In this document: in pieces, positions 38,901 to 50,569 of the stretch
Numbering within the stretch: position 1 is the stretch's first letter
Layout of the letters: the number at the start of each line of letters is the position of its first letter
From: Hetaerina americana
Lineage: Eukaryota > Arthropoda > Insecta > Odonata > Calopterygidae
DNA: 64,000 bases
Assembly (NCBI GenBank): GCA_022747635.1
Contig: JAKTNV010000078.1
Coordinates: 620,001 to 684,000 of the forward strand
Reading direction: 5' to 3'
Made by a program: the position numbers and the translations under genes
Notes under the pieces: model-generated
What the model saw: the letters and a program-made list of their open reading frames with translations, nothing else
The model's database searches: none
What the model was told of the DNA's origin: nothing

Positions 38901-40369
38901 TCTGAGAGTTCTACGAGCACAGTTAGTCAAGAGAGATACTATATAATTTTTAAAGGCTACGATATTATTAAAGGTAGTTATATTTTAAATGAATGGTAGG
39001 TCGTTTGCAATCAAAGTGCATTTTATACCAATGTAACATTAAACCAGGCTTATTGGTTCGGCGACTGGAGTAGGACAGCACCAATAGCAACAAACACTTA
39101 GAAAAGGCGTCAAAGGTCCCGCTTTAGTTCGACCGCAGACAACGAATGAGCACACGACGGATTGCCATGGGTCACAATCGAAGAGCAGTCGGGTTGCATT
39201 GCCGCTTGAATTCACGCTAGTTATTGATCCCGTTCACTTTTGAACATGCGTCAGTTCTGTGACACAGAGGAGATACATGGCAACGTGACACGTGGAAGCA
39301 ATCAGTAGTTCTGTATCACGCCCAATTCAAATATGGAATGGAAATTAATCACTATATTTTATTCTCTGGCTGCCATATCACTGAAATTTAACTGGAGAAC
39401 GAAGACTGTAATATTAAAAATATTAGCATTTGATAGTCACTATTGTGAATTATTGGATGTTTAATTTAATACCCGTGCTAATGTCCTTAGCGATAAGATT
39501 ACCTGGAAGGAATATCAGTTGTATGTAATCAGCATCAATCGATGTAATTAATCGTGGCAATATATTTCTTAGAGGCATGTCAAAGCAATATTTCCATGAT
39601 AAATTTTGTTATTTTGTCAACTGAGATTGTACGTCATATATTTTGAATCACTATACATTTTAATTTCGATAGGTTAAAGCTATAATCTCGAATGGGAGCT
39701 CAAGAAAATATTTCCTATATAGTTAACCCGAGGAGGTCCACAACCATTATCTCATTTCTGAATTCCTCAGGTTGTCTAAGTTTTGAGACACTGTCACATA
39801 CAGGCATTTTTTCTTTCTCATTGATATTTTTTACAAGATGCCCGCAATTATAATGTTATTTCAACATATTTACAACGCGCAAGAATGAGGCAATCAAAAC
39901 GTCTGCTATATTTTCACCACCCAGCAAAGGTGGCCGTCGTCCTGAAGGAATCTGCACGGAGTGGCAACATGTAATAATTTAAATCCAAATGGTTCTTCAT
40001 TTAACTTCTTGATTAGGCGCGCCGATTTTCTGAGACGCATTCTCTAGACCCTGCCACAGCAATTCCAAAAGCTCATACCAACTCTGCTTTGTGGATCATT
40101 TAATTTTTTCTGACAATATTTTAGACAACCGGTGTTCTCCATTGAAATTGGTTCAATACGGGTTTTTGTGGGAGTTTTCTTTTTTCCCGATTTACCGCTG
40201 ATTCTTCATCGTCAAACCTAACTAGACGGTTCGCTGACATGAAGATGGAATAGGGTACGCAAAAAGTGGTAGTGAGAAAATAAACATCAGGTTTGCTCTT
40301 TCGGCTTGCCGAATAATCGGTAATTGGGAATGGCTAATGGCCTCGCAGTTCATTAACCGAAGAAGGGAG
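35932..40369. other. Mostly AT-rich DNA, nothing firmly recognised
   Basis: Two GC-richer patches stand out. At 37660-37890 a 75-codon plus frame and a 72-codon minus frame overlap. At 39050-39330 there is no long frame. Neither shows a motif or terminal repeat. The rest is AT-rich. Confidence 0.4.
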
Positions 40370-40980
40370 AGTGAGGGAAATATCGCTCTCCATGTGTTTA
40401 CAATGCGGGCACGGGAGCGGGAGGGAAGGTGAAAGCAAGAAGGGCACGATGATGCCGGTGGAATTTTCGGTTATCCTTTCGCTGGCGAGGGGGGGGGGGA
40501 GAGGGGGGGGTGTAGAACTTTGCTCGTTCCAATGGGATGGGAAAACAATGCGAGGAGCATCGCGTTGCGAAAGGGAAGGGGGGACACAAGTGTTTGGTTT
40601 TCTGTCAGGACGGAACGGTTAGCACGGGGAAGTTTAATTGGTGCGATTAAGCGAGAGGCGGGTAAGGAAGAGGGTAAGCGTTCGATTCGCGGAATGGTTT
40701 GCTCAGCGGGTGTGAGGAAAATTCGGTGTAAGGGGGAAAAGGAGGGAAAAAGGAAGACGTGGGGGTGGTGAGGAAGCACTACAAGTGATTCGCGTGTGTA
40801 AGAAATTACGGGTCGGCAGGAGGGAGGAAAAGAAAGAGACGGGTGAGCGATGACAGGGGTAGAGGTGGGAGAAATGAGAACGGAGGGCAGGAGAAGAAAG
40901 GGTGAGAAGCGGTAAAAGTTACCAGCGGTCGGGGGAGAGACGCAAGGGATGAAAAAAGAGGAAGGAGGAATGAAGTGTCG
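40370..40980. other. G/A-rich island with long G runs
   Basis: The plus strand is overwhelmingly purine (G/A) for about 600 bp, with 11 G at 40489-40499 and 8 G at 40503-40510, giving quadruplex-forming potential. The 176-codon minus-strand frame and 83-codon plus frames arise from the bias (Ser/Pro/Phe or Gly/Arg/Lys) and have no domains. Confidence 0.5.
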
Positions 40981-41397
40981 ATTTAATAATTGACATTGCA
41001 AGGTTAATGTTCGCCGCCAGAAGTAAAATTTTGCTCAAATGCAAGAGAAATCATAGCAAGGGGAATGGGAAGAAACCTAACATAATAAAAAATGTGCATT
41101 CGTTTTCAATGTTTATAAACAAAATACAGAACACGAAATACTCAGCAAAACGCTAATATACCTAGTAAGCAAATAAAATTTTTTCTGCCGTTCTCCTACT
41201 CAACACACTGATAAGGTGAACTAAAATTTAACTTGAAGTAATAAATAAAAAATATTTGAGTTTTTTTGAAAAATGTTATTAATGAAATGAAGTTGAAAAT
41301 TCAATATTACGTACCCATGTGTAAATTATTTTCCTCGAATCTTTCAATTTAATTTTCTACAAAGATCTCTGTGCTATTACATAAAGTAACCAAATAT
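40981..41397. other. AT-rich DNA, nothing recognised
   Basis: Short spacer between the purine island and the retrotransposon. Confidence 0.5.
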
Positions 41398-42400
41398 ATT
41401 ATTTATTATTAGGTAACTACGTGTTAAGGCAGCTTTTAAATGGATGCGACTACGAAATAAATATATCCAAATAAAACACAACATCCTCCTCCATAACAAG
41501 ACCCTCTTCATCTCGGTATACTTCCTTCCTCCCTTTATCCCGTCCTACACCTCTATTCTGTTCCTCCCATTTCCTCGTTTGCCGAATATCCTCCTCTCTA
41601 TCACAGTCTACAAATGCTCTGTCTCCCAATGCCAAAAAATATGCTTTCCATCAATTTTTTCCTGCCTCCGTAGGATTTCTCCCAATAAACCCCTCTCTTT
41701 GCCCACCATACCAAGTATTTCCTCATTTGTTTTCTTCTCTGTCCATTTCACCTTCTCCATTCTTCTCCACACCCACAATTCAAAAGCCTCCAATCTACGT
41801 CTATCCTCCTGCTTCAATGACCACGTTTCCGCACCGTACATAGCTACGCTCAATATCAAAAATTTCACGAGCCTTATCTTAACATTCTCACTCAACGTAC
41901 CTGTCATTAACTCCCTCCTCCTTGTGAAAGCCTCTTTCCCAAGTGGAATTCTTCTCCTTACGTCCCTATTACTTACACCATGTTGGTTCAAAACACTTCC
42001 GCACTGTAACTTACACCATACGTAAGCTGTTCTAGCAGGTCTATTTTTTGCCCTCCTATTTTAATGTTCAGCTTACCTTTTGTCTTTCTGGAAAATCGCA
42101 TAACCTTTGTTTTATTAATATTATTTCTCATCCTATATCTATTGCACTGAGTTTCCAATTCACTCAGCAACGCTTGCAACCCCTTGGCTGACGGACAAAC
42201 TAGGTCTTGGTCATCGGAAAACCTGATTGTATGGATTCCTTCCCTGCTTTCATACCTTTCTATAGTGTTTCCCACGCCTCTTTAATCATTTCCTCCACAT
42301 ATATGGTGAACAGCACCGGTGATAATGGACAACTCTGCCTTTCACACCTTCCCAACACTGCCCATCCGGACTCTCCGTTCCCCGCTCGTACCTGAGTATG
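41398..42400 (-). mobile_element. Non-LTR retrotransposon, family B, copy 1 (5'-truncated)
   Basis: On the minus strand, from 42400 downward, it carries the reverse transcriptase palm, thumb and C-terminal region of a LINE, then a 3' UTR ending in ATTATTAGG-type sequence at about 41398-41412. The same order and sequence recur in the copy at 60.9-62.8 kb, including the 3' end near TATTAGGTAA, so the 3' boundary is supported by two copies. The 5' end is truncated at the shared CACCTGAG/TACCTGAG point near 42396. Stops and frame changes show it is dead. Confidence 0.85.
41608..42396 (-). pseudogene. Reverse transcriptase and C-terminal region, family B copy 1
   Basis: Motifs in order are VRAGNGESGWAVLG and QSCPLSPVLF at about 42270-42396 (family consensus QGCPLSP, so one altered residue), RFSDDQDLV for the catalytic motif at about 42190-42220 (normally FADD), NINKTKVMRFSRK, then in another frame LMTGTLSENVKIRLVK, MYGAETWSLKQ and WVWRRMEKVKWTEKK. 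The endonuclease and RT fingers are absent because of truncation. Frames change near 42000 and 42260. Confidence 0.85.
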
Positions 42401-42760
42401 CAAGGTGCCATACAATATGGTAATACATATACAATACGATATAAAAAGCAATGCAGTACATTAAATATATGTATATACACAGGCATACATAGTACAGTAA
42501 AATAAGATATCATACATGAATGTTTTAAGGCAAGTTGATGGTCAGAAATGATGCAGATAAAGAGGGATTGATATGATCAATTCATATCTGCATAGGAGTC
42601 GATTTAGAGAAATGTTTTCGTCATGTAAAATCATTTCAGTATATCTGTTTTTGAATGCAGTGTGTGACTGGTAAGTTTTAATTCCCTTGTGTGAAGTGTT
42701 TTATAGTCTACAGGCTCTTGCATGAAAGATTTTCTGTAAGTTACGTTAAGTTAAATCAAC
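42401..42760. other. AT-rich DNA, nothing recognised
   Basis: Spacer between the family B copy and the composite tRNA element. No features were seen. Confidence 0.5.
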
Positions 42761-42774
42761 GTTGGAGAGTTGAA

Positions 42775-42813
42775 AAATTCCAAAGAAACTGCGGGAGATG
42801 CCGCAACAGTAAC
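42775..42813 (+). repeat. 39-bp inverted repeat, left arm
   Basis: Perfect reverse complement of 43002-43040. Contains CTGCGGGAGATGCCGCAAC. Confidence 0.95.
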
Positions 42814-42864
42814 GAGACGTAACGTTCCTTTAAAAGCCCCAAAAATTTCAGAGTTTAAGAGGAC

Positions 42865-42937
42865 GCCTCGGTAGCTTAAGTGGCTAAAGCACTCGACCGG
42901 ATATTGAGGGATCTGGGTTCGAGTCCCAGTCAAGGCG
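42865..42937 (+). tRNA. tRNA-like sequence, unit 1 (anticodon position reads GGA, no U33)
   Basis: A 72-nt cloverleaf can be drawn. The acceptor stem is GCCTCGG with TCAAGGC (six of seven pairs counting one G-U). The D stem is GCTT/AAGC. The anticodon stem CTCGA/TTGAG encloses the 7-nt loop CCGGATA. The variable loop has 4 nt, and the T stem CTGGG/CCCAG has the loop TTCGAGT. Pol III A box (TAGCTTAAGTGG) and B box (GGTTCGAGTCC) are intact. Position 33 is C instead of the near-universal U, and the GGA anticodon would mean serine but the long serine variable arm is absent. It is therefore more likely a tRNA-derived module of a repeat than a working tRNA gene. Confidence 0.7.
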
Positions 42938-43001
42938 AATGATTTTTACACTCTGAAATTGTTGCATTTGAAATGCACATTAGCGGATGACTCCGTTAAA
43001 A

Positions 43002-43040
43002 GTTACTGTTGCGGCATCTCCCGCAGTTTCTTTGGAATTT
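43002..43040 (-). repeat. 39-bp inverted repeat, right arm
   Basis: Perfect reverse complement of 42775-42813. Confidence 0.95.
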
Positions 43041-43200
43041 GTCAAAGGGAAAACACCATAAGTGTTTAAAGTTGGCTTTAACCTCGTGGACAGTGGCGCC
43101 TCGCGCACGACTACGAATGCATGTGACATTGTATGTACGGTATTTCGTCATAACATCTAGTTCCTTTAAAAGCCCCAAAAATTTCAGAGTTTAAGAGGAC

Positions 43201-43273
43201 GCCTCGGTAGCTTAAGTGGCTAAAGCACTCGACCGGATATTGAGGGATCTGGGTTCGAGTCCCAGTCAAGGCG
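43201..43273 (+). tRNA. tRNA-like sequence, unit 2 (identical to unit 1)
   Basis: Identical in all 72 positions to the module 336 bp upstream, with the same cloverleaf, GGA at the anticodon position and C33. The identity extends to 146 bp (43160-43305). In both units, 11-bp inverted arms (AATTTCAGAGT and ACTCTGAAATT; here 43180-43190 and 43286-43296) flank the tRNA. Exact identity implies recent duplication or conversion. Confidence 0.7.
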
Positions 43274-43321
43274 AATGATTTTTACACTCTGAAATTGTTG
43301 CATTTTTCAGTTGGAGAGTTG

Positions 43322-46300
43322 CTTTGGCAAGCAATAAATAGGGGATCTAACCCCTAAATTCCGTTCGAATGTATTGGGGCCAAAAGACCTATGTATCAAG
43401 CCATTATTGCAAGATTTAATGATTAAATAATTATTATTTTGCAAATTTTAACGCTGTAAGCATGAAAACAATTATTAGAATATTCTGACTGTGATTCAAT
43501 TGCATTAAATTTTAGCTTTTTAAGAGCATTTTTGGAGCCCAAAAGTCAGTTTTTGGAGTGCAACTGCTTCATCAAAGTATTCTTGTATTACGTTACTATT
43601 TTTAATGAAAGCTCAAGTGCTAAATAGAATGAAATTCGCATTAAAAGTATGTAATACACGTGAAGATAACAGTCAATATGCAAAGAATATTTAATTTTAT
43701 GATGAACACTTAGTAGTCTTTTAAGAAATCAGTACATTTCCGGAGAAACTGAAATTTTTTTATTAGAGGGCTATATCAATTTCCAGTTACTGCGCTCCCA
43801 CCGTGTATGATTTCCACTTGGTCAGCTTTATCAATCGACGTTTTCTCATTACGTGCTTGACTCCCACATCATACGCGAACCAACCTTGATCGAATATCGA
43901 AATCAAACCTTTTTTTAAACAGATTTATTAATTCCCGTGGCAAGGAAGGGGATTACGATTCTTCGATCTCTCGAACTTTGATCTGTGCTTGTGGGACTGT
44001 AATAAAATTAATCTTCGCAAAATTGAATGTCATTTCACAGAGATTTATTCACCCGATAATACTTCATGGCAGGATAAAATGAAATTCGACGCCGCGCGTT
44101 TTACGTGTGGGCGATAATACGTAATTTAGAGAGACGTTATAATCGCTCGTATAGCCCGATGATAACATTTATTCACTTAAGAATTAACATGATGTGCCGA
44201 CTTCCAAATTATGGTGTTTTAAAATGTTTGCTGCATTTGATAACAGTAATGTCGCTTAATGTATATTTTAGTGCATTTAAAAAATAAAGATATCGTTCGG
44301 GCTATCCACATTTCATTAAGAATATTATCCAGTTTTCATTTTATACTAGTTTAGTATATATAATGTACAGTATATGTAATCAGGTAATATGTTCAGGTGA
44401 TGTATAGTATACCTGAAATTACCTGTAAATTACCTGAAATACTACATTAGAAATTGAGTTGGGTAATAAGTCTGATAAAATAAATTTGGACTTTTCCGAC
44501 ACTATGAATTTTTGGATTATTAGTTTTGAATGCACGTGAGTTTGGCGGACCAATATTATCAAATTAAATGCATAGATTCAAAAGCAAATTATTTAACAAC
44601 CCTTTCATTCTGCATTTGCAGTTACAAGCTCTCAAATGGTAATTCAATTCCATACACCCCTTTTGCAGTCCCATTCTGAGCCCCCACACTCTACCCACCG
44701 TTGATTAGTTAAAGTATTTGCAAATATAGAAGAAACAGTTACCTGCAACCAGGTCATTTACTGTGGTTAAATTACCTAAATAAAAAGTAAAGTATGTATT
44801 TTAAATAAATCTAAATAAAATAGCTGACAGGGCTACCGTTGAAAATCGACTTAATATTCACCTTTATGTTAGCACTCCACGTAAAGGTGGTGTACGTAAC
44901 ATTCTCGGAGTTGTTAAAGGCATGTCGAATGGGTTGCCAACTCTCGCAGATTCCATCGGAGCCGGAGAAAAGTTAAAAATCAGCTCTCGTATTCAATAAT
45001 GAAATACCTTTCTGCCTCTTTTACCCAGAAAGTCGAACATCTTCGAGATATTACTATTTTTATCCGGCATTGGTTACGTTTTTGTCTTACAAAGGCAAAA
45101 TCATTGGAAATCATTCCTAAATATCTTCCAAATGATGAATTTTTCTATTTATGAAGCAGTCTCATTTACCAGAAGCTTAAGGAACACCCACATATGTAAA
45201 TTTTCCGTTACACATGCTACATTATTAAAATTGAGCTTCATCTCACGATAAATATTTAAATCTGTAAGGTTAGACCTTTTTATATTGGAAAGGGTACAGT
45301 TTTGCATGGAAATAAATGTAACACGTCAGCAATATAAGTCAAATTTCCTGGAAATTTAATACGCAGATTTATTTTTGTTTTTTAAGCTTCCATTAATTAA
45401 TATATTTCTAGTTTATGGTAATTTTTCTAGCCAATTTTTCTGAATTGTGAATTCATGTCTTAGAAGATACACCTTCAACAAAAGAATAGAGGGGATAATC
45501 ATGTTTCTCCCATTTTTTAATGTTTGATATTCTGCACGAATAATTCACAGATAACAAGTTAGCGGAGTTTATTAAAAATTCTGTATAATTCTAACATGCG
45601 AAAGTGTTGCTATACGATTACTTCAAGTAATGGACTTTTTAAAATAAGAATTTCAACACAAATATATTAAGGAAATGATTGCAAAATGTATACAAAGCAA
45701 TTCTCCATTTACAACAATTGGTTAGCGTCATGTCATTAAACGAAGAAAAGTAGGAAATTACAAGCAAGATATGCCTCGTAAATCAGCCATTATCCTTGAA
45801 ATTAGTTATTTTTTGGTTGCTAAATATAATATTTTTTGAAAAAATATGGTTTGTTTTTAAAAATATGTAATTATTAAGGCAACAAAACAATGGTGGATTA
45901 ATTTTCATATGACTTCAGATGTCAAAGTCGGCAGAGGTTTGGAAAAAATCATATTAATATATATACTGGCCTAAACTATGGAAATTAATCATAATATGAT
46001 AATAAATCTCTTAAGGTACTGAATACCTAGGCTCTGTTGTCAAATTAATAACCTGAACAAAAGAAATCTAGTGGTGTAGTTGAAATTGTGACAGCACTAT
46101 CATGTAAGGAAAATTTATAATTTTTTTGCAATAGACATTTCCATTAGGAATGTTTGGCACTTTCCGCTGTGCACGATTTTTCCAAAGGGAGACTATTAAA
46201 ATTTTTTCATGCTGGTGCGCCATTTATCACCAAAATGGTCATCAAAAATAATAGCCACAGAAGTTGAATGCGAGTATTTAACATTGAAGAAACTGGATAT

Positions 46301-47559
46301 GAGAACAAGAAAAAAGAGTTCATGAATGGAATAGCATGGGGGTGTATTCGGCCACCTCCGGAAAGGTTCCAGTTTAAAATGCAGGTGATGACACTGCATG
46401 CGTAAACTCGGAAAAACCAGGCTGACTTTTCTGTGGATTTATATGGGAAGTCGTAACTGGTAAGGAACTGACCCCGCTCTCCGGAATGAGCTTTATCACA
46501 CATATAAGCCCTTTTGGTTTAGTGCAGCTCCGTTTTACCTTCGCTTCAATGTGCCTTACTTGATAGCTACGATTATGGTGAATACAGAGTTAGACGACTT
46601 AGTTTTAAATGAGCCAAACGGTGTGATATGAATTTTCCAGGTATCTCTAGCTGTATTTTGAATAAATGGACATGTTGTAGTATTGCGCTTTAGTATAAAG
46701 GTTATCAGAGCCCGAATTTTAGAGAAGTAACGAGCTAACGAAGGAGTATATTTTTATTGGCTGATTTGTTTCGGGTAACTATATGTAAGTTATAACCATC
46801 TAGAATGCAAGGATTGGTTACAGGATAACTAAGGCCATTTCACGTATAAATGCGCTACAGTATTATGCCAGTATTATTTTTTTAAGGATAGGGAATGGGC
46901 AACACAAACAAACAAAATTTTCTTTGATTTTAATTATATGAAATACTATATATTTTTTGAATTACCTAATGGGAGAAAAAATTCATAGTTTTTAAAGAAA
47001 AAACGAAATAAATGTTGGGAGTTGGTCTTCATGCATGGATATTGGTACACAGTTGTTTTAGAAAAAAACGAAAGTAAGCGGAAACTATGTAGCTCTATAT
47101 AATGCATGAAGCTCTTAAAGAGAGTGTAAATTAATATTTTTTAAATAATTACTCAAGGTAAAAGCTTGCGTTTTCTAAGCCTTGAGATATTTTAGCACTT
47201 TGATAGTAACAAATAGACGCTTATCACAGTTGTTGGTACTAGTGGATGTTTTATTAATTCAAATGTAAATTTTTCTTCACAGAATATTTTGGTTTTAAGA
47301 TGATTTATCCATCCAACTTCCTATATTAATAAGTTAAATGTATATTCTTTAATTATGGGACAGGGTATAATGGGTATCCCGGCGCGATCATTATTGAAAT
47401 CTAAATTGTCTCACCAACAGCCTTACCTTCTTGTTAGGGAATATTTAAAGCGCGCCATAAAATTTCAAAATTCATCTGTGAAATTAGAAAAAGAGATAGG
47501 GTAAAACGAAAAGCTATCTGAAGGGCAACTTAAAACAAAACTCCTAAACTGTCTGATTT
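43322..47559. other. AT-rich DNA, nothing firmly recognised
   Basis: At 44380-44455 the phrase CAGGTAAT/ATTACCTG recurs in both orientations (for example CAGGTAATAT, ACCTGAAATTACCTG, TTACCTGAAAT), a small degenerate inverted and tandem cluster. A 98-codon minus frame at 46207-46503 has no motif. The rest is AT-rich. Confidence 0.45.
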
Positions 47560-48070
47560 AGCCGTGTCCTAGGGGGCACCACTATCAATGAGCGCGGCCG
47601 AAACCATTGTATGCGTAGTGAGAAAAGGACGGAGACAGAACACCAAGGTCGTTTTTTCATCGCAAAAAGTCTCATTCAAAGGGAATGACCTAGAGAACGT
47701 GGAGAGGTTGAGGACGTTTGCCCTGCGGTGGTTTGCCGGCCAAACAGAGGGGTTTAGAGGTCCAGATATTTCGTGCCCAGTGGTTCGCCTGAGTGGAACG
47801 TGTGTTGAACAGTGGTCTGCAGCAGCATTGACGGTATTCCATAGAAGAAAAAGAATTGCGCTCAAATGGCTTAGCTTCCTGGCGAAAACAATTTCATGTC
47901 ATCCCATTTTTCTTATTTGCTTACATGCCTTCAATCTCATTCTCCCTCCCCTTGCGCTGCCATACTTCGACGACGTGGTCAACTAGCCATTATAACCATC
48001 GAATGGAGAGGTTGATCACAGATTTAGACACAAAATCAGATGTTCTCATTGCCGTTACCTTGCGATGAAA
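47560..48070. other. Unresolved GC-richer segment
   Basis: Open frames of 132 codons (plus, 47588-47986) and 98 codons (minus, 47569-47865) overlap. Neither shows a recognised domain. Relatively balanced composition suggests a decayed gene or mobile-element fragment, strand unknown. Confidence 0.3.
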
Positions 48071-50245
48071 AATATTAGCATCAATATATTTTCGAATTTT
48101 AATGGATTTGCCCTTCTCAATTCCAAGATAAATGTAGGAAGCCGTCCAATGTATTCTAACACAATATCTAGAAACGATTGAATAATACCTACATGATATG
48201 CATCCAGTTAAATATGCTTATAACTGCGTACTTTCCATATTGAATCGAAAAAAAAAATTTATTTCATCGGCTTTCTCGACAAATAGTTGAGGGCTCTAAC
48301 AAGTTTCCGTAAAAAAGGAAAATTTCTTCTTACTAGGATAACTCTGCAATTTAAATAAACATAAGCTCTTAATAATTTTAAAGCATTTTATTTTACCATA
48401 AAATTTCGGATAATATTCATTAAAATAAAATGGAAACCTTTAAATGCACAGATTTCCCTGATCCTATTTGATGAATACGAATTTTCTTCGTCTTTAATTT
48501 TTTTTATTTAAAAAGCATTTAACCCCTATTTGTAACTACTCAAAACAAATTAGTTTAATATTTTATTTTTGGCACAGCATGTTCTCCTGGGAATAATTAA
48601 TATATTTTCACATAGACTTGATTACAAATTCTTTGGAAGTTTTGTTGGAAATGTTTATGTTGAGAAGTCGATTAAAGGGAAGTTTTGATATTTCAATCAA
48701 TATATTAATGTATCTGAAGTCTAAAACCCTAACATTGCGCTTAAATATAATCAAAACCAACGAAAGGGTGTAACCATGGCTATCGATCCGGTAGGCATTA
48801 AGGAATTTCATTAATCCACGGCTGTCACATCAGCTTTATTTAATCCCATAGTTCATTACGTAGCGCATGAGGTAGCATATTACTGCAATCGTACTCGAGT
48901 TACTTTATTCACAGTCATTGTTACTCAAGGACGGATTCCGGACCGTGACTTATCGTGGAAATTGGGAGCGGCATCATTTACGCCATAAGAGGGATCGCTT
49001 TCAATTGAGCCCACTCTGAACATCTACACAACTCTGTTCACACATGAAGAGTACCAAGCCGTTCAATCCAAAAGCATGCCAATATTTTTTGCAATGGTGT
49101 GATACGTGCTCCCATTCGAAATTCTGCCCAGCGCCAACGATTCCGATTATCTCTCGATGTGACTCGCGACACCTTGATCCCTTCCTTCCCGTCTCTTACA
49201 CTCCATTCGTATCCTGACCACTGTCGTCCAGTTGGAAACTGGGTCAACTTGGCGGAACGCCAGAAACGGGATCGGAGGGGGAAGGGTCTGGTCCTGTGTG
49301 AAGAGAGTGACTGGAGGACGGACGCCCTGAAGAACGAGTAGCGTTTATATCGGTGGACAGTGGGGGATGGACCTCTGAGACCATCTGCAAGGGTGAATAA
49401 AATAGATAGCCTCGGTCCCATCCATCTGCAGGAAGTGGTTAAAATCTTGAAAGGGTCCGAGCTGGGACCATCTTCTTCCCCCCCGTAAAGTTTTTATCCT
49501 CGGAATCACATTCCCCCGAGTCGTATTTCCCGCCAAGTTTATGTGCACCCTATACCATCGCAGTTTCCCTTCTTAAATGTTTCCCCGAACTTTGGGTTCA
49601 ACGTCTGCTATCAATTGAGCTGAATGGAGAGTAAACGCTAGGAATGCTTAATTGTACAGTTAAAGTCGATATGTGAACGGTGAAGGTGTGGGCATTGTGA
49701 TGTGGATTGAATTTAGTATTGTAATCGCACGGTTTAGGAAAGAAAATAATAAGAAAAGGTAAAAAGTGGAGTCAAACTAAATGAATCCCATGGAATAAAT
49801 GTTAAAGTTAGAAGTAGATGCTAACTCCTAAAAAATGGGATATCAAACTTCAATATTCTGTAATTAATTTACGGTTAAAAGCAAACGGTTATTATTAATT
49901 TATGATCTGAACCAGAAATATGATTAATAGGCCTTCTTTACCAAAAATAAATTGCTTGTAAAGGAAGTTTTGTAGGGAAAAAACAGGACATTTGTGATAT
50001 TTTCTAACATTTATTTCATACGAGTTGAATGCATGTTGTGCAGTCTCTCGTGAAGGAGTGGTAACACCGAATATATTGGAACGGGGATATTTAAAGTGCT
50101 CTAGCCATATATTGCCCTTGGAAAAAGCTACACTACAAAAAATTGCAACAACTCATGTACATTTACCTAATTTTCTATTAGTAGATTGAAATAAATTCGT
50201 ACCATAAGTTACGATTGATACTTTTTATGATCAATAATTAGATAT
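48071..50245. other. AT-rich DNA with an unresolved GC-richer patch at 49.0-49.55 kb
   Basis: The patch has a 127-codon minus frame (49038-49421) and an 80-codon plus frame (49099-49341), neither with a recognisable motif. The remainder is AT-rich. Confidence 0.35.
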
Positions 50246-50569
50246 TTACCAATGATTCTGGTGTCTTCTTGAAGCATATCCATTTGCTCTACGACGTAGG
50301 GAAGTGAAGCGATCCATTAGGTAAGTACACTTCAGAATATGAGTTTGATGGACATTCATGGGTCGGATTGGCCTGGCGGAGACGTGGAAACACGAGACTG
50401 TTCTAGTAGGCGTCGCTGTCGATATTGGAGACGTACCGGAGTAACTGTCGACATCGTTTGCAAATGAGGATTTTGAATAGTCGATGATGGGAGTGATACA
50501 TACATTTGCCTTTCTTCTTACGTCACTCAATCCCTCGTCCACCACGAGAAGGGCACCGTTTTTGATCAT
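50246..50569 (-). CDS. Unrecognised minus-strand open frame
   Basis: A 107-codon frame has balanced, protein-like composition (for example NGALLVVDEGLSDV, DVDSYSGTSPISTATPTRT). On the minus strand a good acceptor (TTTCTTTCCCTAG) lies about 35 bp upstream of its ATG, and a donor-like GTAAGAAG follows GLSD inside the frame, so only a short front part might be an exon. No family is recognised and no neighbouring exon is seen. Confidence 0.18.
   Translation of the reverse strand: MIKNGALLVVDEGLSDVRRKANVCITPIIDYSKSSFANDVDSYSGTSPISTATPTRTVSCFHVSARPIRPMNVHQTHILKCTYLMDRFTSLRRRANGYASRRHQNHW

Larger units (their letters stand above)
42761..43321. mobile_element. Composite element with two tRNA-like units, inverted repeats and target duplication
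   Basis: The direct repeat GTTGGAGAGTTG occurs at 42761-42772 and 43310-43321 and looks like a 10-12 bp target-site duplication. Just inside, the ends read TGAAAAAT (from 42771) and ATTTTTCA-like sequence (to 43309), a short terminal inverted repeat. A perfect 39-bp inverted repeat (42775-42813 against 43002-43040) brackets the first tRNA unit. Identical 146-bp direct repeats (42824-42969 and 43160-43305) each hold one tRNA cloverleaf. The length of the duplication fits retroposition or Mutator-like insertion but not Tc1/mariner. No protein is encoded, so it would be non-autonomous. Confidence 0.75.

Noticed and set aside
40471..41001. 176-codon minus-strand frame
   Set aside because: Arises from the long purine tract on the plus strand. 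It is low complexity, with no start context or domain.
41444..42025. 193-codon plus-strand frame
   Set aside because: Antisense shadow of the family B LINE; a similar shadow at 61072-61524 confirms this.
42771..43309. Simple SINE interpretation of the tRNA composite
   Set aside because: A SINE would have one head and a simple tail. The 39-bp inverted repeat and two tRNA units are not explained by it, so I left the class open.
44385..44450. CRISPR-like array
   Set aside because: Repeats are short, degenerate, in both orientations and without regular spacers, and the sequence is animal-like.
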